64,000 nucleotides of DNA from Sphaerochaeta pleomorpha str. Grapes (GCF_000236685.1 NC_016633.1:1054001-1118000), one strand, 5' to 3'; positions 10,930 through 20,469 are shown, numbered from the stretch's first letter. Made by a program: numbers and translations. The notes: generated from the sequence alone by a model not told the origin.

Positions 10930-12174
10930 TTACCTGTTGATCCAGTATTCCTTGGGAACAGGATTTGCCCCTTCCCAGATTACCTGCCTGAAGTGCACAG
11001 GGTCGGTATTCCCTTCGGTATTGATGAAAAGAATCTGACTGTTCTCGTCGATGTGGAGCGCCTTTCGGAGACCAGAAAGCCGTTCTTCCTGCATAATCGA
11101 AGCAAAAGCCCCTAAGGTAACGGCCCCGCTTTCCCCACTGATAATGAACGGGTCACCTTTCAGGGGGGTAGCATACATTCGCATTCCCTTGGCTGCAATA
11201 TAGTCGGGAACCTGCACAAAGGCATCGGCATCTTCTTTGAGAATATCCCAGGCCATGGGACTTGGATCCCCACAGGCAAGACCTGCCATAATGGTATCCA
11301 GAGCCCCGGTTACAGTATGGGGTTTGCCATCGTTTGCCTTGGCACTTTCAAACAGGCAGGGGGCCTTATCGGGCTCGACAATGATACAGGTAGGGGCATC
11401 CTGTCCGAACAGGGCATGATAGAACCCTACGACAGAGGCAGCAAGGGCACCTACCCCGGCCTGTACGAAGACATGGGTCGGCTTCACGATTCCCTGGCCA
11501 CTGAACTGTTCCTGGGCCTCGGCAAGCAAGGTGAGATATCCCTGCATTATCCAGGTAGGAATCTCGGTATAGTTGTCCCAGCTGGTGTCGCTGATGATGG
11601 TCCAGCCATTCTTTTCTGCATCAATGGCTACTTGGCGAACTGCATCGTCATAGTTTCCGTCGACTACCACTACGGTAGCCCCGTTGCTCTTGATCGCATC
11701 GATTCGCCTCGAGGTCGTCTCGGAGTGTACATAGATTACACATTTGAACCCAAGCTTCTGGGCAGCCCAGGCGATTCCGCGCCCATGGTTTCCATCGGTT
11801 GCGCTTGCAAAGGTAATGTGTCCGACTTTCTCTTTCACTTCATCCGAGGCGAGGTAGGCAAAGGGAGTGTCTTCCCCAAGAATCCCAAGCTTGCTCTGCA
11901 AGTACCGGTACAGTGCAAAAGAACCGCCGAGTACCTTGAAGCTGTTTAACTCAAGACGGCTCGATTCGTCCTTGGTCCAGATCCCGCCTACGCCGAACAT
12001 GGCAGCCAAATGCGGAAGCCCCTGCAATGGGCTCATTTTATATCCGGGGATTTGTTTATGGAATCGCCTTGAGGTCTGCGCATTCTTCATAGAGAAAAGC
12101 TTCGAGGCAAGTTCGACGTCCTTGACGTCATGGTTAGTGATAATCCAAGAGATATCTTGTTTAGTATCAGTCAT
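10930..12174 (-). CDS. dpaL: Diaminopropionate ammonia-lyase
   Basis: 414 residues from the chosen ATG at 12174, which has GGAGGG 4 bases upstream; a longer reading from TTG at 12186 would place that ribosome site inside the gene. It is a fold-type II PLP enzyme. The motif SRLELNSFKVLGGSFA contains the Schiff-base lysine at about residue 80, and TDGNHGRGIAW is the substrate/phosphate loop typical of the DpaL/YgeX branch. The family converts 2,3-diaminopropionate to pyruvate and two ammonia in the cytoplasm. Length and motifs agree closely with the family. The gene is monocistronic, convergent with the symporter, with its own terminator. Threonine/serine dehydratases are the nearest alternative, but the NSFKVLGG signature favours DpaL. 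Confidence 0.93.
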   Translation of the reverse strand: MTDTKQDISWIITNHDVKDVELASKLFSMKNAQTSRRFHKQIPGYKMSPLQGLPHLAAMFGVGGIWTKDESSRLELNSFKVLGGSFALYRYLQSKLGILGEDTPFAYLASDEVKEKVGHITFASATDGNHGRGIAWAAQKLGFKCVIYVHSETTSRRIDAIKSNGATVVVVDGNYDDAVRQVAIDAEKNGWTIISDTSWDNYTEIPTWIMQGYLTLLAEAQEQFSGQGIVKPTHVFVQAGVGALAASVVGFYHALFGQDAPTCIIVEPDKAPCLFESAKANDGKPHTVTGALDTIMAGLACGDPSPMAWDILKEDADAFVQVPDYIAAKGMRMYATPLKGDPFIISGESGAVTLGAFASIMQEERLSGLRKALHIDENSQILFINTEGNTDPVHFRQVIWEGANPVPKEYWINR

Positions 12175-12552
12175 TATACCCTCCAAAGGGAAATTTGTTC
12201 ATAGTTAATTTTACCCTATTTACTACCTATTTCATTAATTTTTCAAGTACTTATTACCGATATAATGAATTTTTTATAAAATTTTTAAGGAATAGCCAAA
12301 GAAAATAAAAATTTAATAAAATGATTGCAAGAACCGCAAAAATGAAAAACAGGCAAAATCAGAGACCACAGGGACAGGCATCCAAACCAATGATAAATCC
12401 CGTATAGACTTTTCTCAAGGTTTTCATCGGCTGAGGATTCCATCCTACGACGAACGAAACCCCAAAAGTCGTCTCCAACTCTTGGGGTTCTATACATCAT
12501 AAAGTATCTATAGGGACAGGTCTCGGTTGACTATCGGCCTGAAACCTGGTCA
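12175..12552. other. Intergenic region, 378 bases
   Basis: AT-rich leader of the ammonia-lyase gene near 12190-12290. Further right is an 8-bp inverted repeat AACCCCAA (12458-12465)/TTGGGGTT (12482-12489) that may end transcription from 12553 on the minus strand. A minus-strand frame at 12285-12500 has neither a ribosome site nor recognisable composition and is not called. Confidence 0.6.
12458..12489 (-). terminator. Possible weak terminator after the small barrel-like gene
   Basis: Eight-bp GC-containing inverted repeat with a 16-base loop, 64 bases after the stop. There is only TTT after the minus-strand stem, so assignment is weak. Confidence 0.35.
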
Positions 12553-13107
12553 CTAAAACCGGTAGCGCATTCCTACCTGTGCTATAAATTGCAACTGCAA
12601 CTGCTTGATAAAGGAAGTATCTGCATACTCCCAGAAAGCACCATAACCGAATTCTATAGGCAGGGAAAAATGGTCGAAAAATAAGATTTCCACCCCAAAA
12701 CCACCACCTACGGCAAGACTAGGTTTGAAGGGCCCCAGTACATCACTGTATTCATCTACTGTTTCGATGGAACCCATATGGTTGATTGCAGTGAATATAT
12801 AGAGTTGGCCAAGAAACCAATCGTCGTAGCAATCGGAATAGATTGTATGTTGATATTCCACTCCCACCACGTAATCGAGGTAGGAACCCCAGGTCGCATC
12901 TCCATTGAACGAAAGGCCAACGGTTGTCTGCAGGGCATCCAAATCAGAGATGCGCTTCTGATAACTGAGACCATAACCGGAAAGCTGACCAATCTGGGCT
13001 CCGATACTCGAGGGATACTTGGTAAGGATTTCGTTCCCTGCCGAGAAAAGCGATACGGAAACCAATAAAAGGCATGTGATAGCCAAGGTTATTTTTCTTG
13101 TTTTCAT
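12553..13107 (-). CDS. Small outer-membrane beta-barrel-like protein
   Basis: 184 residues with a Sec signal peptide (MKTRK, hydrophobic core, SLFSAGNE at about 22-25). The mature part has short alternating strands rich in Gly and aromatics (GYGLSYQKR, LPIEFGYGAFW) and ends in VGMRYRF. A terminal Phe preceded by alternating hydrophobics is the classical outer-membrane insertion signal. It follows the ApbE lipoprotein gene by 39 bases and is probably in the same transcript. No strong ribosome site is visible. Its function is unknown; a similar-sized exported protein also accompanies the other apbE of this window (39787). Confidence 0.75.
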   Translation of the reverse strand: MKTRKITLAITCLLLVSVSLFSAGNEILTKYPSSIGAQIGQLSGYGLSYQKRISDLDALQTTVGLSFNGDATWGSYLDYVVGVEYQHTIYSDCYDDWFLGQLYIFTAINHMGSIETVDEYSDVLGPFKPSLAVGGGFGVEILFFDHFSLPIEFGYGAFWEYADTSFIKQLQLQFIAQVGMRYRF

Positions 13108-13146
13108 GTAGGTACATTACCATGGCTTTCAACCATACAACAAGTA

Positions 13147-14205
13147 CTATTTGTCTGAAAGCGTATATTCTCCATTGGTAATCGAATAAGGAATCTTTCC
13201 CTCTTTAATACCTTGGGAAAGAAGGATTTTCTTATCCTTTGTGAAGAAAACAGCTTCAACCTCGGGTATGGCATCTATCATAGCCATCCCCTTCTCATAG
13301 CCGAGGGCGTAGACCGAAGTAGAGAGTGCATCGGCAAGAAAAGAACGAGGGGTTATAATACTCACGCTGGTAAACTCAGACTCCACAGGATAGCCTGTCT
13401 TGGTATCGAGGATGTGGTGATACACTTTCCCGTCCTGCTCGAAGAACCGCTCGTAGGGTCCGGAGGTAACCAACGACTGGTCGACCAGCGAGAGAATCAT
13501 GACATAGCCTCCCCTATCCTGGTCAGGATCCTGAATCCCTATCTTCCAGGGAGTTCCGTCCGGTTTGCTACCCATGGTCAATACATTTCCGCCTAGGTTT
13601 ACAATGGCACTTTTGACGTTATATTTGGAAAGAACCTTTGCAACTTCGTCCGCGGCATACCCTTTGGCAATGCCACCAAGATCGAGAACCATGTTTTTAT
13701 CTGCTAGGCCTATGGAGTGGGTGGCACTATCCATCAAAACCCGTTCATATCCGATGAGAGGCAGAAGCGAATCGATTTCATCCTGGGGTGGTTTCCTCGG
13801 GTTATCTCCCCCGATGTCCCAGGCCTCGACCAAAGGCCCAACGGTAGGATCGAAGGCACCTCCACTCAATTGGGAAATGGCGAGGGCTTCCTCGACTACT
13901 GCATAGGTGTCTTGAGAAACCTCCTGCAACCCTTTCCCTGCCTTGGCATTGATCGCCTCCAGTTCGCTGGTTACCTTGTGCAGGCTCATCTTAGCCTCTA
14001 TTTCGCTTATTCTCGCAAAAGCGGCAGCAAAGGCTTCCTCTGACGGATTGTCATAGATAGTTACCTTGCATACAGTGCCGAGCAATAGTAGCGACTTGGC
14101 TTGGGGCTCTACCGGTTTCTTCGTGCAGGAAGCGAGCAACAACAAAAAAGAAAGACATCCGATAGCTAGTATAGTTGGCAATAGTTTTGTTTTATTGTTT
14201 TTCAT
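13147..14205 (-). CDS. apbE: FAD:protein FMN transferase, lipoprotein ApbE
   Basis: 352 residues. The N-terminus is a lipoprotein signal (LLLLASC, acylated Cys at about residue 27), so the enzyme should be anchored outside the inner membrane. Family landmarks in order: [11 protein letters not shown], an [16 protein letters not shown] segment, [14 protein letters not shown] (FAD-binding region), a GGNVLTMG turn, [11 protein letters not shown] and the Mg-binding [14 protein letters not shown] helix. ApbE covalently attaches FMN from FAD to a Thr/Ser of target flavoproteins such as NqrB/C, RnfG or FMN-binding-domain proteins. No target gene lies next to this copy; the neighbours are GH31 upstream and a small barrel-like protein downstream. 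Confidence is high for the activity, low for the partner. Confidence 0.93.
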   Translation of the reverse strand: MKNNKTKLLPTILAIGCLSFLLLLASCTKKPVEPQAKSLLLLGTVCKVTIYDNPSEEAFAAAFARISEIEAKMSLHKVTSELEAINAKAGKGLQEVSQDTYAVVEEALAISQLSGGAFDPTVGPLVEAWDIGGDNPRKPPQDEIDSLLPLIGYERVLMDSATHSIGLADKNMVLDLGGIAKGYAADEVAKVLSKYNVKSAIVNLGGNVLTMGSKPDGTPWKIGIQDPDQDRGGYVMILSLVDQSLVTSGPYERFFEQDGKVYHHILDTKTGYPVESEFTSVSIITPRSFLADALSTSVYALGYEKGMAMIDAIPEVEAVFFTKDKKILLSQGIKEGKIPYSITNGEYTLSDK

Positions 14206-14321
14206 AATTCTTATAGAAAAGCATTATGCGACTATCTGTAGGATAATGCAACCAAGCAAACCAACTGCAGCCAACCATCTGTTGTCTTACCAGCTGAGAT
14301 GCTAACTCATCGACCCTTGCC

Positions 14322-16085
14322 TCATCTTACATTTGTAAACAGAGAAAGGCCTTTCAAAAATGCATGCTCAAAATCCAATTTCAGAAACACGCCGATATGC
14401 CCAAGATCATAGGTACGCCTCAGATGACACGGGCCGTTCAGAATTTCCTTTGTGCCACTTTCCAGCCAAGAGCCTTGCGGAAGATAGATTTCCCGTTCCC
14501 CATCCCCTTGGGTGAGTATGGGAGCAATAAGCAAGGAACGACCGAACAGATACTCATCCTCAATCGCGCAGGCCGTATCATCTTCAGGATAAGAATAGAA
14601 CAGAGGCCTCATCAGAGGCTCCCCATGAAAAACCGAATAGGCAGCCTCGCTCTCGATATAGGGTAGCAACTCCATTCTCAGGTTGCTGAATTTCCTGCAG
14701 ATAGCAAGGATTGAATCATCGTTATAATGCTTTGCCATATTCCAGGGGCTCCGGTCGTTGACTGCCTCACTTTGTGTTTGGGAGAACTGTCCTCCCAGAG
14801 GCTCAGAATGCCATTGCATGACAGGCCAGAACGTTGCAAGCATAAACGAGCGGAGATAGAGTTCCGCCGAAGGCAAGGGGCCTGCAAACCCCCCGATATC
14901 GAATCCCCAGAACGGGATCCCTGAAACCGAGGCATTCAAACCTGCATGCAGGATACAGGGTAGTTCTGGCCAAATCGACAACTGGTCCCCCACCCAGTGC
15001 AGAGGGGTAGCTTGGGAACCCACATAGCCTGAACGGGAAAACAGTATCCGGTCCTTTCCTATTGCCTTGGCATACGCTTTCGTGTAGGAAAGCGGATATT
15101 CGTTTTGCATGGTAGTACCATCACTACCGTCATGGAAACGAACCTCATCCGTGTAAATGAACTCCCCGCCGTCGGTCTTGAACCCATCGACTCCCATTTC
15201 GAGAAGGTATTCCCTTCTTTTAAACCACCACTGGCATAAATGGGGATTCGTAAAGTCCGGGACCATACCACCGGCGAACCATTTTCCTTTGGGAATATGA
15301 TAGGGAGTACCGTCTGGATTGGTTACCACCAGCGCATTTGCAATCGCCTCCTGGCAATCTGCCTCGTGGATCGAATGTACCTGGCCTGCATCGAGTTTTT
15401 TGAGAACCGGTATCTGCCAGAGGATGAGATGGAGTCCCTGACGGTGCAAAACTTCAATCATCTTTTTAGGATCGGGCCACAACCCCTCGTTGAACCTATA
15501 GAAGGTCGCCTCGTCGCTCCAAGCCTCGATTACCAGCACTGTTGCGGGTATTGCATACGTAGCAGCTTTTTCAGCCTCTTTAAGCACCGTTTCCTGGTCA
15601 TTCCATCGATTGGCACTCATCCATGGGCCAAAGGCCCAAGAAGGGGGAAGGACTGCCTTTTCCTGCAAGGATAAAAAACCGGCAAGGATTTTTTGGGGGT
15701 TTCCCGAGAAGAAATACACACCATCGTCACAGACAGGAAGGACAATCGTTACCCTTAGCCCATTTTTCGTCCGCCTGGATACAAAGGTGCAGACCAATCT
15801 GGTCTGGAGAAAAAAGCCCAAAGAGTCGGTAAGAAAGAAGGGAACCGGCAGATACGTATCCTGCCCCTGTTGGGTAAAATGCTCGACAACCTGGTTTTTT
15901 CGCTGCAAACCTTCCTGATTGAAGGCATCAAACCGTTCACCGAACCCCCAGATACCCTTTGCACGGGGGATGGTAAACTGGATTTGCATCTTTCCATCCT
16001 TGTTTGTCCAGGAAAAATGGGAAAGCTCTATTTGCCTTGCTATGTATTCCAGATTGACTGGCTCCAGATTCCAATGTATGTTCAT
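14322..16085 (-). CDS. Glycoside hydrolase family 31 (alpha-glucosidase/alpha-xylosidase type)
   Basis: 587 residues. GH31 catalytic landmarks: WGFGERFD near residue 47, GPWMSANRW near 153, catalytic nucleophile Asp305 in GFKTDGGE, and acid/base Asp367 in HWVGDQLS, followed by GIPFWGFDIGGF. The KTDGGE form resembles alpha-xylosidase and related branches more than the WTDMNE of many alpha-glucosidases. No signal peptide, so it acts on imported oligosaccharide in the cytoplasm. Its ATG overlaps the stop of the upstream permease by 4 bases (ATGA), and GGAGG lies 10 bases before it, so it belongs to the ABC operon. Exact linkage specificity cannot be read here. Confidence 0.92.
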   Translation of the reverse strand: MNIHWNLEPVNLEYIARQIELSHFSWTNKDGKMQIQFTIPRAKGIWGFGERFDAFNQEGLQRKNQVVEHFTQQGQDTYLPVPFFLTDSLGFFLQTRLVCTFVSRRTKNGLRVTIVLPVCDDGVYFFSGNPQKILAGFLSLQEKAVLPPSWAFGPWMSANRWNDQETVLKEAEKAATYAIPATVLVIEAWSDEATFYRFNEGLWPDPKKMIEVLHRQGLHLILWQIPVLKKLDAGQVHSIHEADCQEAIANALVVTNPDGTPYHIPKGKWFAGGMVPDFTNPHLCQWWFKRREYLLEMGVDGFKTDGGEFIYTDEVRFHDGSDGTTMQNEYPLSYTKAYAKAIGKDRILFSRSGYVGSQATPLHWVGDQLSIWPELPCILHAGLNASVSGIPFWGFDIGGFAGPLPSAELYLRSFMLATFWPVMQWHSEPLGGQFSQTQSEAVNDRSPWNMAKHYNDDSILAICRKFSNLRMELLPYIESEAAYSVFHGEPLMRPLFYSYPEDDTACAIEDEYLFGRSLLIAPILTQGDGEREIYLPQGSWLESGTKEILNGPCHLRRTYDLGHIGVFLKLDFEHAFLKGLSLFTNVR

Positions 16086-16912
16086 CCTTTTATTCCTCCG
16101 ACCTGCAATCCAGTAGAAAAATAGCGTTGGGAAAAGGCATATACCAAGAGAAGGGGTATCATTGAGATCAGCGAGCCAGCCATCAGCAAATCAAACGAAG
16201 TCTTGAACTGACCGCTTAACGAATTGAGAATGATAGGAAGCGTAAAATGGTCCCTGTCTGTCATCAGCACCAACGGGAGCAGATAATCATTCCAGGCATC
16301 CATACCCAAAATAATAGCAAGGGTGATCAAACTGGCCTTACACATAGGCAAGACTATCAAGACAAAACTTTTCCATAGCCCTGCCCCGTCAATGGCCGCA
16401 GCATCGAGATAAGCATTGCCAATCCCCATCATCTGCTGGCGAAGCATAAAGATGGCAAAGGCTTTGAAGGCACAGGGCACGATGAGGGCAAACAAGGTAT
16501 TGGTCAGATGCAGTTCATTCATGATCAGATAGAGTGGAATGAATATCACCTGGGAAGGAATCATCATGGAGGCGAGAAACAAAAGAAACAGCATAGAACT
16601 TCCCTTGAATTGTATCTTCGAGAACGCAAAGGCCGCCATGGAGGAGCTCACCAATGCAATGAGGACTGAACCTGAAGTGACTAACACAGAGTTCATAATC
16701 GAACGAAACATACCATCCAGGGCGAAGAGCTTGCGATAAGCCTGCAAGGTCGGTTCCTTGGGAATCCACTCGATGGGAACTGCCAGCAAAGCCCCACTGC
16801 TCTTGAGTGAGGTAGAAATCATCCACAGGAAAGGAACAATGGCAAAAAATGAAAACAGAATTGCAAACATATGATATGAAACAAATTGCCAAATTGATTT
16901 TTTACATATCAT
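16082..16912 (-). CDS. Carbohydrate ABC transporter permease, MalG type
   Basis: 276 residues with six predicted membrane helices. The EAA-type cytoplasmic loop reads LDAAAIDGAGLWKSFVLIVLP, which contacts the ATPase. Family CUT1 permease, partner of the gene upstream. It overlaps that gene's end by 11 bases and the GH31 start by 4, showing tight translational coupling. No ATPase gene is in the operon, so a shared MsmK/UgpC-type ATPase elsewhere is likely (inference from other CUT1 systems). Confidence 0.93.
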   Translation of the reverse strand: MICKKSIWQFVSYHMFAILFSFFAIVPFLWMISTSLKSSGALLAVPIEWIPKEPTLQAYRKLFALDGMFRSIMNSVLVTSGSVLIALVSSSMAAFAFSKIQFKGSSMLFLLFLASMMIPSQVIFIPLYLIMNELHLTNTLFALIVPCAFKAFAIFMLRQQMMGIGNAYLDAAAIDGAGLWKSFVLIVLPMCKASLITLAIILGMDAWNDYLLPLVLMTDRDHFTLPIILNSLSGQFKTSFDLLMAGSLISMIPLLLVYAFSQRYFSTGLQVGGIKG

Positions 16913-17828
16913 AATTCACCCACTTCTTCTCCATCGATTTCTGCAGGATGGTAAAACACATGATCACGGCAAACAGAACCCAGGAATAGGCTGCAGCATA
17001 CCCCATCTTCCCGTAACGGAATGCGTACTTGTAAATTCTTTCCACCATGACTATGGTAGCCCCGTTGGGGCCCCCTTCTCCATCCTTGGTCATTACCATC
17101 ACCTGCGGGAACAGCTGGAAAGCATTGATCAACGATAACATCACTACATAGAACGTCACAGGAGAAAGCAAAGGAATGGTAATATGCCAGAAGGAAGTCC
17201 AACTAGAAGCTCCATCGATTTCTGCAGCCTCATAGTACTGCGGATTTATGGAACGCAGTCCGCCAAGGAATATCATCGAATAGAAGCCAATGTCTTTCCA
17301 GAGCGAAGCCAAAACGATGGATGGCATAGCCCAGAGTTCACTCTGCAACCAGAGAGGCCCGGTTATGCCAAAAAGGGAAAGGCCATTGTTGATAGGTCCA
17401 TAAGTTGGGCTGAGAAGCCATTTCCAGATCAAGGCGCCAGCAACCCAGGAAGTCAAAACAGGGATGTAATATAAAACCCGGTAACTATTTGCTCCATTTC
17501 GGGGCGAGTTGATTATTGTGGCTGCCTTAAGCGAGATCAAAAGCATCAAGGGCAGGTATACTATGATGAAATAGGCATTATGACTAAGGGCTTTCCACAT
17601 TTCCTGATCCCTCAGGATCTGGGAAAAATTCTTCACCCCGTTAAAATGAGACTGCACAAAACCGAAAAACCCATGGGTAAGGCTTACCGGGGACATTCCA
17701 GTCCAATCGGTAATGCTGATAAGAGCGGAAACAACAATCGGCAAAAGCGAGAATAAAACCATACCAATCAGGCTTGGCAACAAAAACGGAAGGGCAACCA
17801 AAAAACCCGATCTTGAGCGCATCCTCAT
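16902..17828 (-). CDS. Carbohydrate ABC transporter permease, MalF/UgpA type
   Basis: 308 residues from the ATG at 17828, chosen because AGAGGAG lies 7 bases upstream and the protein then starts with the basic MRMRSRSG before the first helix; an upstream alternative adds 23 non-membrane residues. Six helices; EAA loop YEAAEIDGASSWTSFWHITIPLL is canonical. CUT1 inner-membrane permease that forms the heterodimeric channel with the next gene. Its stop overlaps the partner by 11 bases. Confidence 0.92.
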   Translation of the reverse strand: MRMRSRSGFLVALPFLLPSLIGMVLFSLLPIVVSALISITDWTGMSPVSLTHGFFGFVQSHFNGVKNFSQILRDQEMWKALSHNAYFIIVYLPLMLLISLKAATIINSPRNGANSYRVLYYIPVLTSWVAGALIWKWLLSPTYGPINNGLSLFGITGPLWLQSELWAMPSIVLASLWKDIGFYSMIFLGGLRSINPQYYEAAEIDGASSWTSFWHITIPLLSPVTFYVVMLSLINAFQLFPQVMVMTKDGEGGPNGATIVMVERIYKYAFRYGKMGYAAAYSWVLFAVIMCFTILQKSMEKKWVNYDM

Positions 17829-17900
17829 GGAATACTCCTCTTTCCAGATTTGCCGCCAGGGAAGATTCCCATGACGGCATACTGTTATACGTATCAATAT

Positions 17901-19166
17901 TTACAGGTTGATTTTTGCCTCAAGCTCTGCCTGACAGGCTTTGAGTGCCTTTGCCGCATCCATTTTCCCGTAGGTAATCTGTGAGAGATAGCCACCGATG
18001 ATTGCACTCATTTCTGCCTGCTGGTTAACAACCGGAGGGGTTACCAGATAGTTGAGACTTTCAAATACCGCTTTGCGGTTTGCAGGGGGTGTAATCGCGA
18101 GATAGGCTTCAAGTACATCCGGATAGGTTACCGGGGGTAGTTCCCACGATGCCCCGACCCTAAGATTTGCAGCTTCGCGTGAACCGGCGAGGAAGGCTGC
18201 AAGCTTTGCAGCTTCAACGGGGTGCTTGCCCGTCGAACTCACCACATAGGCATTGGAGAAGAAGTGACAAGCCTTCTGTGTGTTACCCGGTTCGATAGTT
18301 ATATCCCAGGGGAAGGAACAATTCGCGGTAAAATCGCTGAATGCCCAAATGCCGGTGACCAACATTCCGAGTCTTCCGCTCTTAAACAGGTCCCAGTCAC
18401 CCATGCCACCCATCTGCGCTTCGGTAGGCATAATATTGCTCAGGGTCTGCCAGCTTGCCATCCTTGCCGCGGTTGCAACATTGGCAGGGGTATCGACGGT
18501 AAATTTCTTTCCATCGGCAGTCATGAGACTGCTACCATTCTGCTTTGCACCTTTGTAAAACTCATGGAACGTCAACGGACGATAGAAACCATAATAATCT
18601 TTCCCGTAGGCGCGGATTTTCGCACCGGCCTGCTCGACTTCATTCCAAGTCCAGTTGTCGGTAGGATAGGCGATCCCGACTTTGTCAAACAGAGCTTTGT
18701 TATAGAACAGGACAACGTTGGAGAAAGAGTTTGGAACCCCATATTGCACACCGTTGTAATCAAATGCCTGCAAAGCGGTCTTGTTGAAACCGCTGGTGTC
18801 ACCCAGTTTTCCCTCAAGGGAGAGAAGAACCCCCTGGCTTGCATAGGAAACAAAGTTCTCATAGTTCAACTCGAACAGGTCGGCTGCATTGCCTCCAACC
18901 ACTTTACTCTGCAACTGGGTGAAGTAATCGCTGTACCCGATACTCTGCAGATCGACCTTGATCGTAGGGTTCTGTTTCTCGAATTCGGCAATCATTGCTT
19001 TCAAGGCAGGTCCCGAGGCATTGCTGTCTGTTCCTGAAAACTGCTCGAGTCTGAGGGTGACAACCTGCGAAGCCTGTTCTTTTGTCCCTTGTGCAAAGAG
19101 TGCACACGCACTGACCAAGACCAGAGCCAGCATCATTACAGTTTTTCCAATCGTCCTTTTTTTCAT
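17901..19166 (-). CDS. Carbohydrate ABC transporter solute-binding protein
   Basis: 421 residues from the ATG at 19166, which has GGGAGG 9 bases upstream and gives a clean signal peptide (MKKRTIGK, hydrophobic core, SACALFAQG). An upstream frame extension is rejected. Type CUT1/family-1 binding protein: TLRLEQFSG near the mature start, DLFELNYEN, NKALFDKVG, GRLGMLVTGIWAFSDF and QQAEMSAIIGGYL are typical of this fold. It binds an oligosaccharide in the periplasm and delivers it to the two permeases downstream. First gene of the transporter operon; its leader (19167-19295) holds two short inverted repeats. Confidence 0.93.
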   Translation of the reverse strand: MKKRTIGKTVMMLALVLVSACALFAQGTKEQASQVVTLRLEQFSGTDSNASGPALKAMIAEFEKQNPTIKVDLQSIGYSDYFTQLQSKVVGGNAADLFELNYENFVSYASQGVLLSLEGKLGDTSGFNKTALQAFDYNGVQYGVPNSFSNVVLFYNKALFDKVGIAYPTDNWTWNEVEQAGAKIRAYGKDYYGFYRPLTFHEFYKGAKQNGSSLMTADGKKFTVDTPANVATAARMASWQTLSNIMPTEAQMGGMGDWDLFKSGRLGMLVTGIWAFSDFTANCSFPWDITIEPGNTQKACHFFSNAYVVSSTGKHPVEAAKLAAFLAGSREAANLRVGASWELPPVTYPDVLEAYLAITPPANRKAVFESLNYLVTPPVVNQQAEMSAIIGGYLSQITYGKMDAAKALKACQAELEAKINL

Positions 19167-19211
19167 TCCTTTTCCTCCCAAAACATGGTATGGAGGGTAT
19201 AAGCCCACCAG

Positions 19212-19228
19212 TTGTACTTGCTGTACAA
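19212..19228. promoter_or_regulatory. Operator-like inverted repeat in the transporter leader
   Basis: TTGTAC-TTGCT-GTACAA, perfect 6-bp arms, 46 bases before the binding-protein start. A second repeat TCACTAT (19241-19247)/ATAGTGA (19260-19266) is nearby. Neither matches the ACTTAAACGTTTAAGT operator. Only a degenerate AACGTTT at 19266-19272 recalls it, so regulation of this operon by the local LacI is uncertain. Confidence 0.35.
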
Positions 19229-19295
19229 ATCAAAATGAACTCACTATACTTGTTTCGGCATAGTGAACGTTTCCGACAAACACTTTGCAAACCCT

Positions 19296-19320
19296 CCCGG
19301 CATTGGCCTACAATGCCGGG
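19296..19320. terminator. Strong hairpin between lacI and the transporter operon
   Basis: CCCGGCATTG (19296-19305) and CAATGCCGGG (19311-19320), perfect 10-bp stem, 5-base loop. The T run (ATTTTT) is on the plus side; on the minus strand, the direction of lacI, only AGGGTTT follows. It probably still ends lacI transcription. Confidence 0.6.
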
Positions 19321-19355
19321 ATTTTTCTTATCCGGATGCCTTCCCTCCTCTTATG

Positions 19356-20384
19356 CTAAAGCTCTCGGACCGAAGAGCGCTCAACCAACGTCACGGGAAG
19401 CACAACCTTTTGTTTTTCCCCATAGCTTCCCTTTCTCTCCTCAATTATCAGATGGGCTGCCTTCGCCCCCTTCTGGGAAACATTCTGTCGTATCGTAGTC
19501 AGTGCAGGGTCACAGTTCTCTGCAATCCAGCTATCGTCAAACCCGATCACGGAAAAGTCTTCAGGTACTTCCTTGCCTGTCTTTTTCAAGCCTCGTATCA
19601 ATCCGACCGCCAAAATATCTGCAGAGGCAAAAATTGCAGTGGGAGCATCTCTGTCTTTCCCCAGCTCCTCTCCGAGCTGCAATCCATATTCGTAGCCCAC
19701 TGTCCCCGAATAGACCAAAGTTGGGTCAAAGGGAACCTCTGCCTGTTCCAAGGCATCGCGGTAGCCAAGGAAGCGCTCGTAGTTGACGCCTTTCTCCTTG
19801 ATAATCCCTGAGGCAAACCCAATGCGCCGATGGCCTTTCTTCAGTAGATGTTCAGTAGCAAGCCTACCGCCCAGGCGGTCATCGATTGAGACGGTATGGA
19901 AAGCCAGGTCCTCGCAATAGCTGTCAACAAGGATGACCGGTATTGCCAGGCGCTTGAGATCTGTATAATAGGCTTCAGGATACATGCCAACGATGATGAT
20001 CCCATCCAGGCTCCTGGTCTGTGCAACTTCAAGGTAGCTCTGGTCTACATTCGTGCCACTGATAAGCACATGGTAGCCAGCCATTCTGGCTTCATATTCG
20101 ACACTTGAAAGGAATTCCCCATAGAATGGGTTTGCGAACATGAATTTTTTTCCAGGTTCTGTCTGTGGTATCACAACCCCGAACAAATGAGACCGGTTGG
20201 CTACCAGGGCCCTCGCAGAAAGATTGGGAACATAGCCTAGACGCGTTATTGCTTCCTGCACCCTTTCGATGGTTTCCACTGCTATGGACTGGTCTTTCCT
20301 TTTGTTGATAATATAGGAGACCGTGGCGACGGAAACCCCTGCCTCCTTGGCGATATCTTTCATATTAATTCTTTTTTCAGCCAT
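19356..20384 (-). CDS. LacI-family transcriptional regulator of the glycoside locus
   Basis: 342 residues, family length. The N-terminal helix-turn-helix is explicit (MKDIAKEAGVSVATVSYIIN), followed by the hinge VPNLSARALVANRS and a periplasmic-binding-protein-like effector domain (HLFGVVIP, DGIIIVGMYP, FASADILAVGLIRGL, VIGFDDS). It binds a palindromic operator as a dimer and releases it on sugar binding. A perfect 22-bp palindrome lies 37-58 bases before its start directly after the -10 box, so autorepression is expected. A matching site controls the enzyme genes upstream. AGGGG lies 6 bases before the ATG. The effector is probably a glucose-containing disaccharide or its product (inference from neighbours). 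Confidence 0.94.
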   Translation of the reverse strand: MAEKRINMKDIAKEAGVSVATVSYIINKRKDQSIAVETIERVQEAITRLGYVPNLSARALVANRSHLFGVVIPQTEPGKKFMFANPFYGEFLSSVEYEARMAGYHVLISGTNVDQSYLEVAQTRSLDGIIIVGMYPEAYYTDLKRLAIPVILVDSYCEDLAFHTVSIDDRLGGRLATEHLLKKGHRRIGFASGIIKEKGVNYERFLGYRDALEQAEVPFDPTLVYSGTVGYEYGLQLGEELGKDRDAPTAIFASADILAVGLIRGLKKTGKEVPEDFSVIGFDDSWIAENCDPALTTIRQNVSQKGAKAAHLIIEERKGSYGEKQKVVLPVTLVERSSVREL

Positions 20385-20420
20385 AACTTACCCCTGACAA
20401 CATATACATAACCGATTCTG

Positions 20421-20442
20421 ATTACTTAAACGTTTAAGTAAT
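20421..20442. promoter_or_regulatory. LacI operator (site 2), perfect 22-bp palindrome
   Basis: Perfect inverted repeat centred at 20431/20432; core ACTTAAACGTTTAAGT identical to the site at 24461-24476. It overlaps the last two bases of the lacI -10 box, as expected for autorepression. Confidence 0.88.
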
Positions 20443-20469
20443 TGTATATCCACTCCACCCATCCGTCAA
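20441..20469 (-). promoter_or_regulatory. Promoter of lacI
   Basis: Minus strand: TTGACG (20469-20464), 17-base spacer, TACAAT (20446-20441), with the operator starting at the -10. Same -35 and -10 hexamers as the enzyme promoter at 24486-24515. Confidence 0.8.

Noticed and set aside
12285-12500. 71-residue minus-strand frame upstream of the ammonia-lyase gene
   Set aside because: No ribosome site, AT-rich composition and no recognisable motif; overlaps a probable terminator hairpin.
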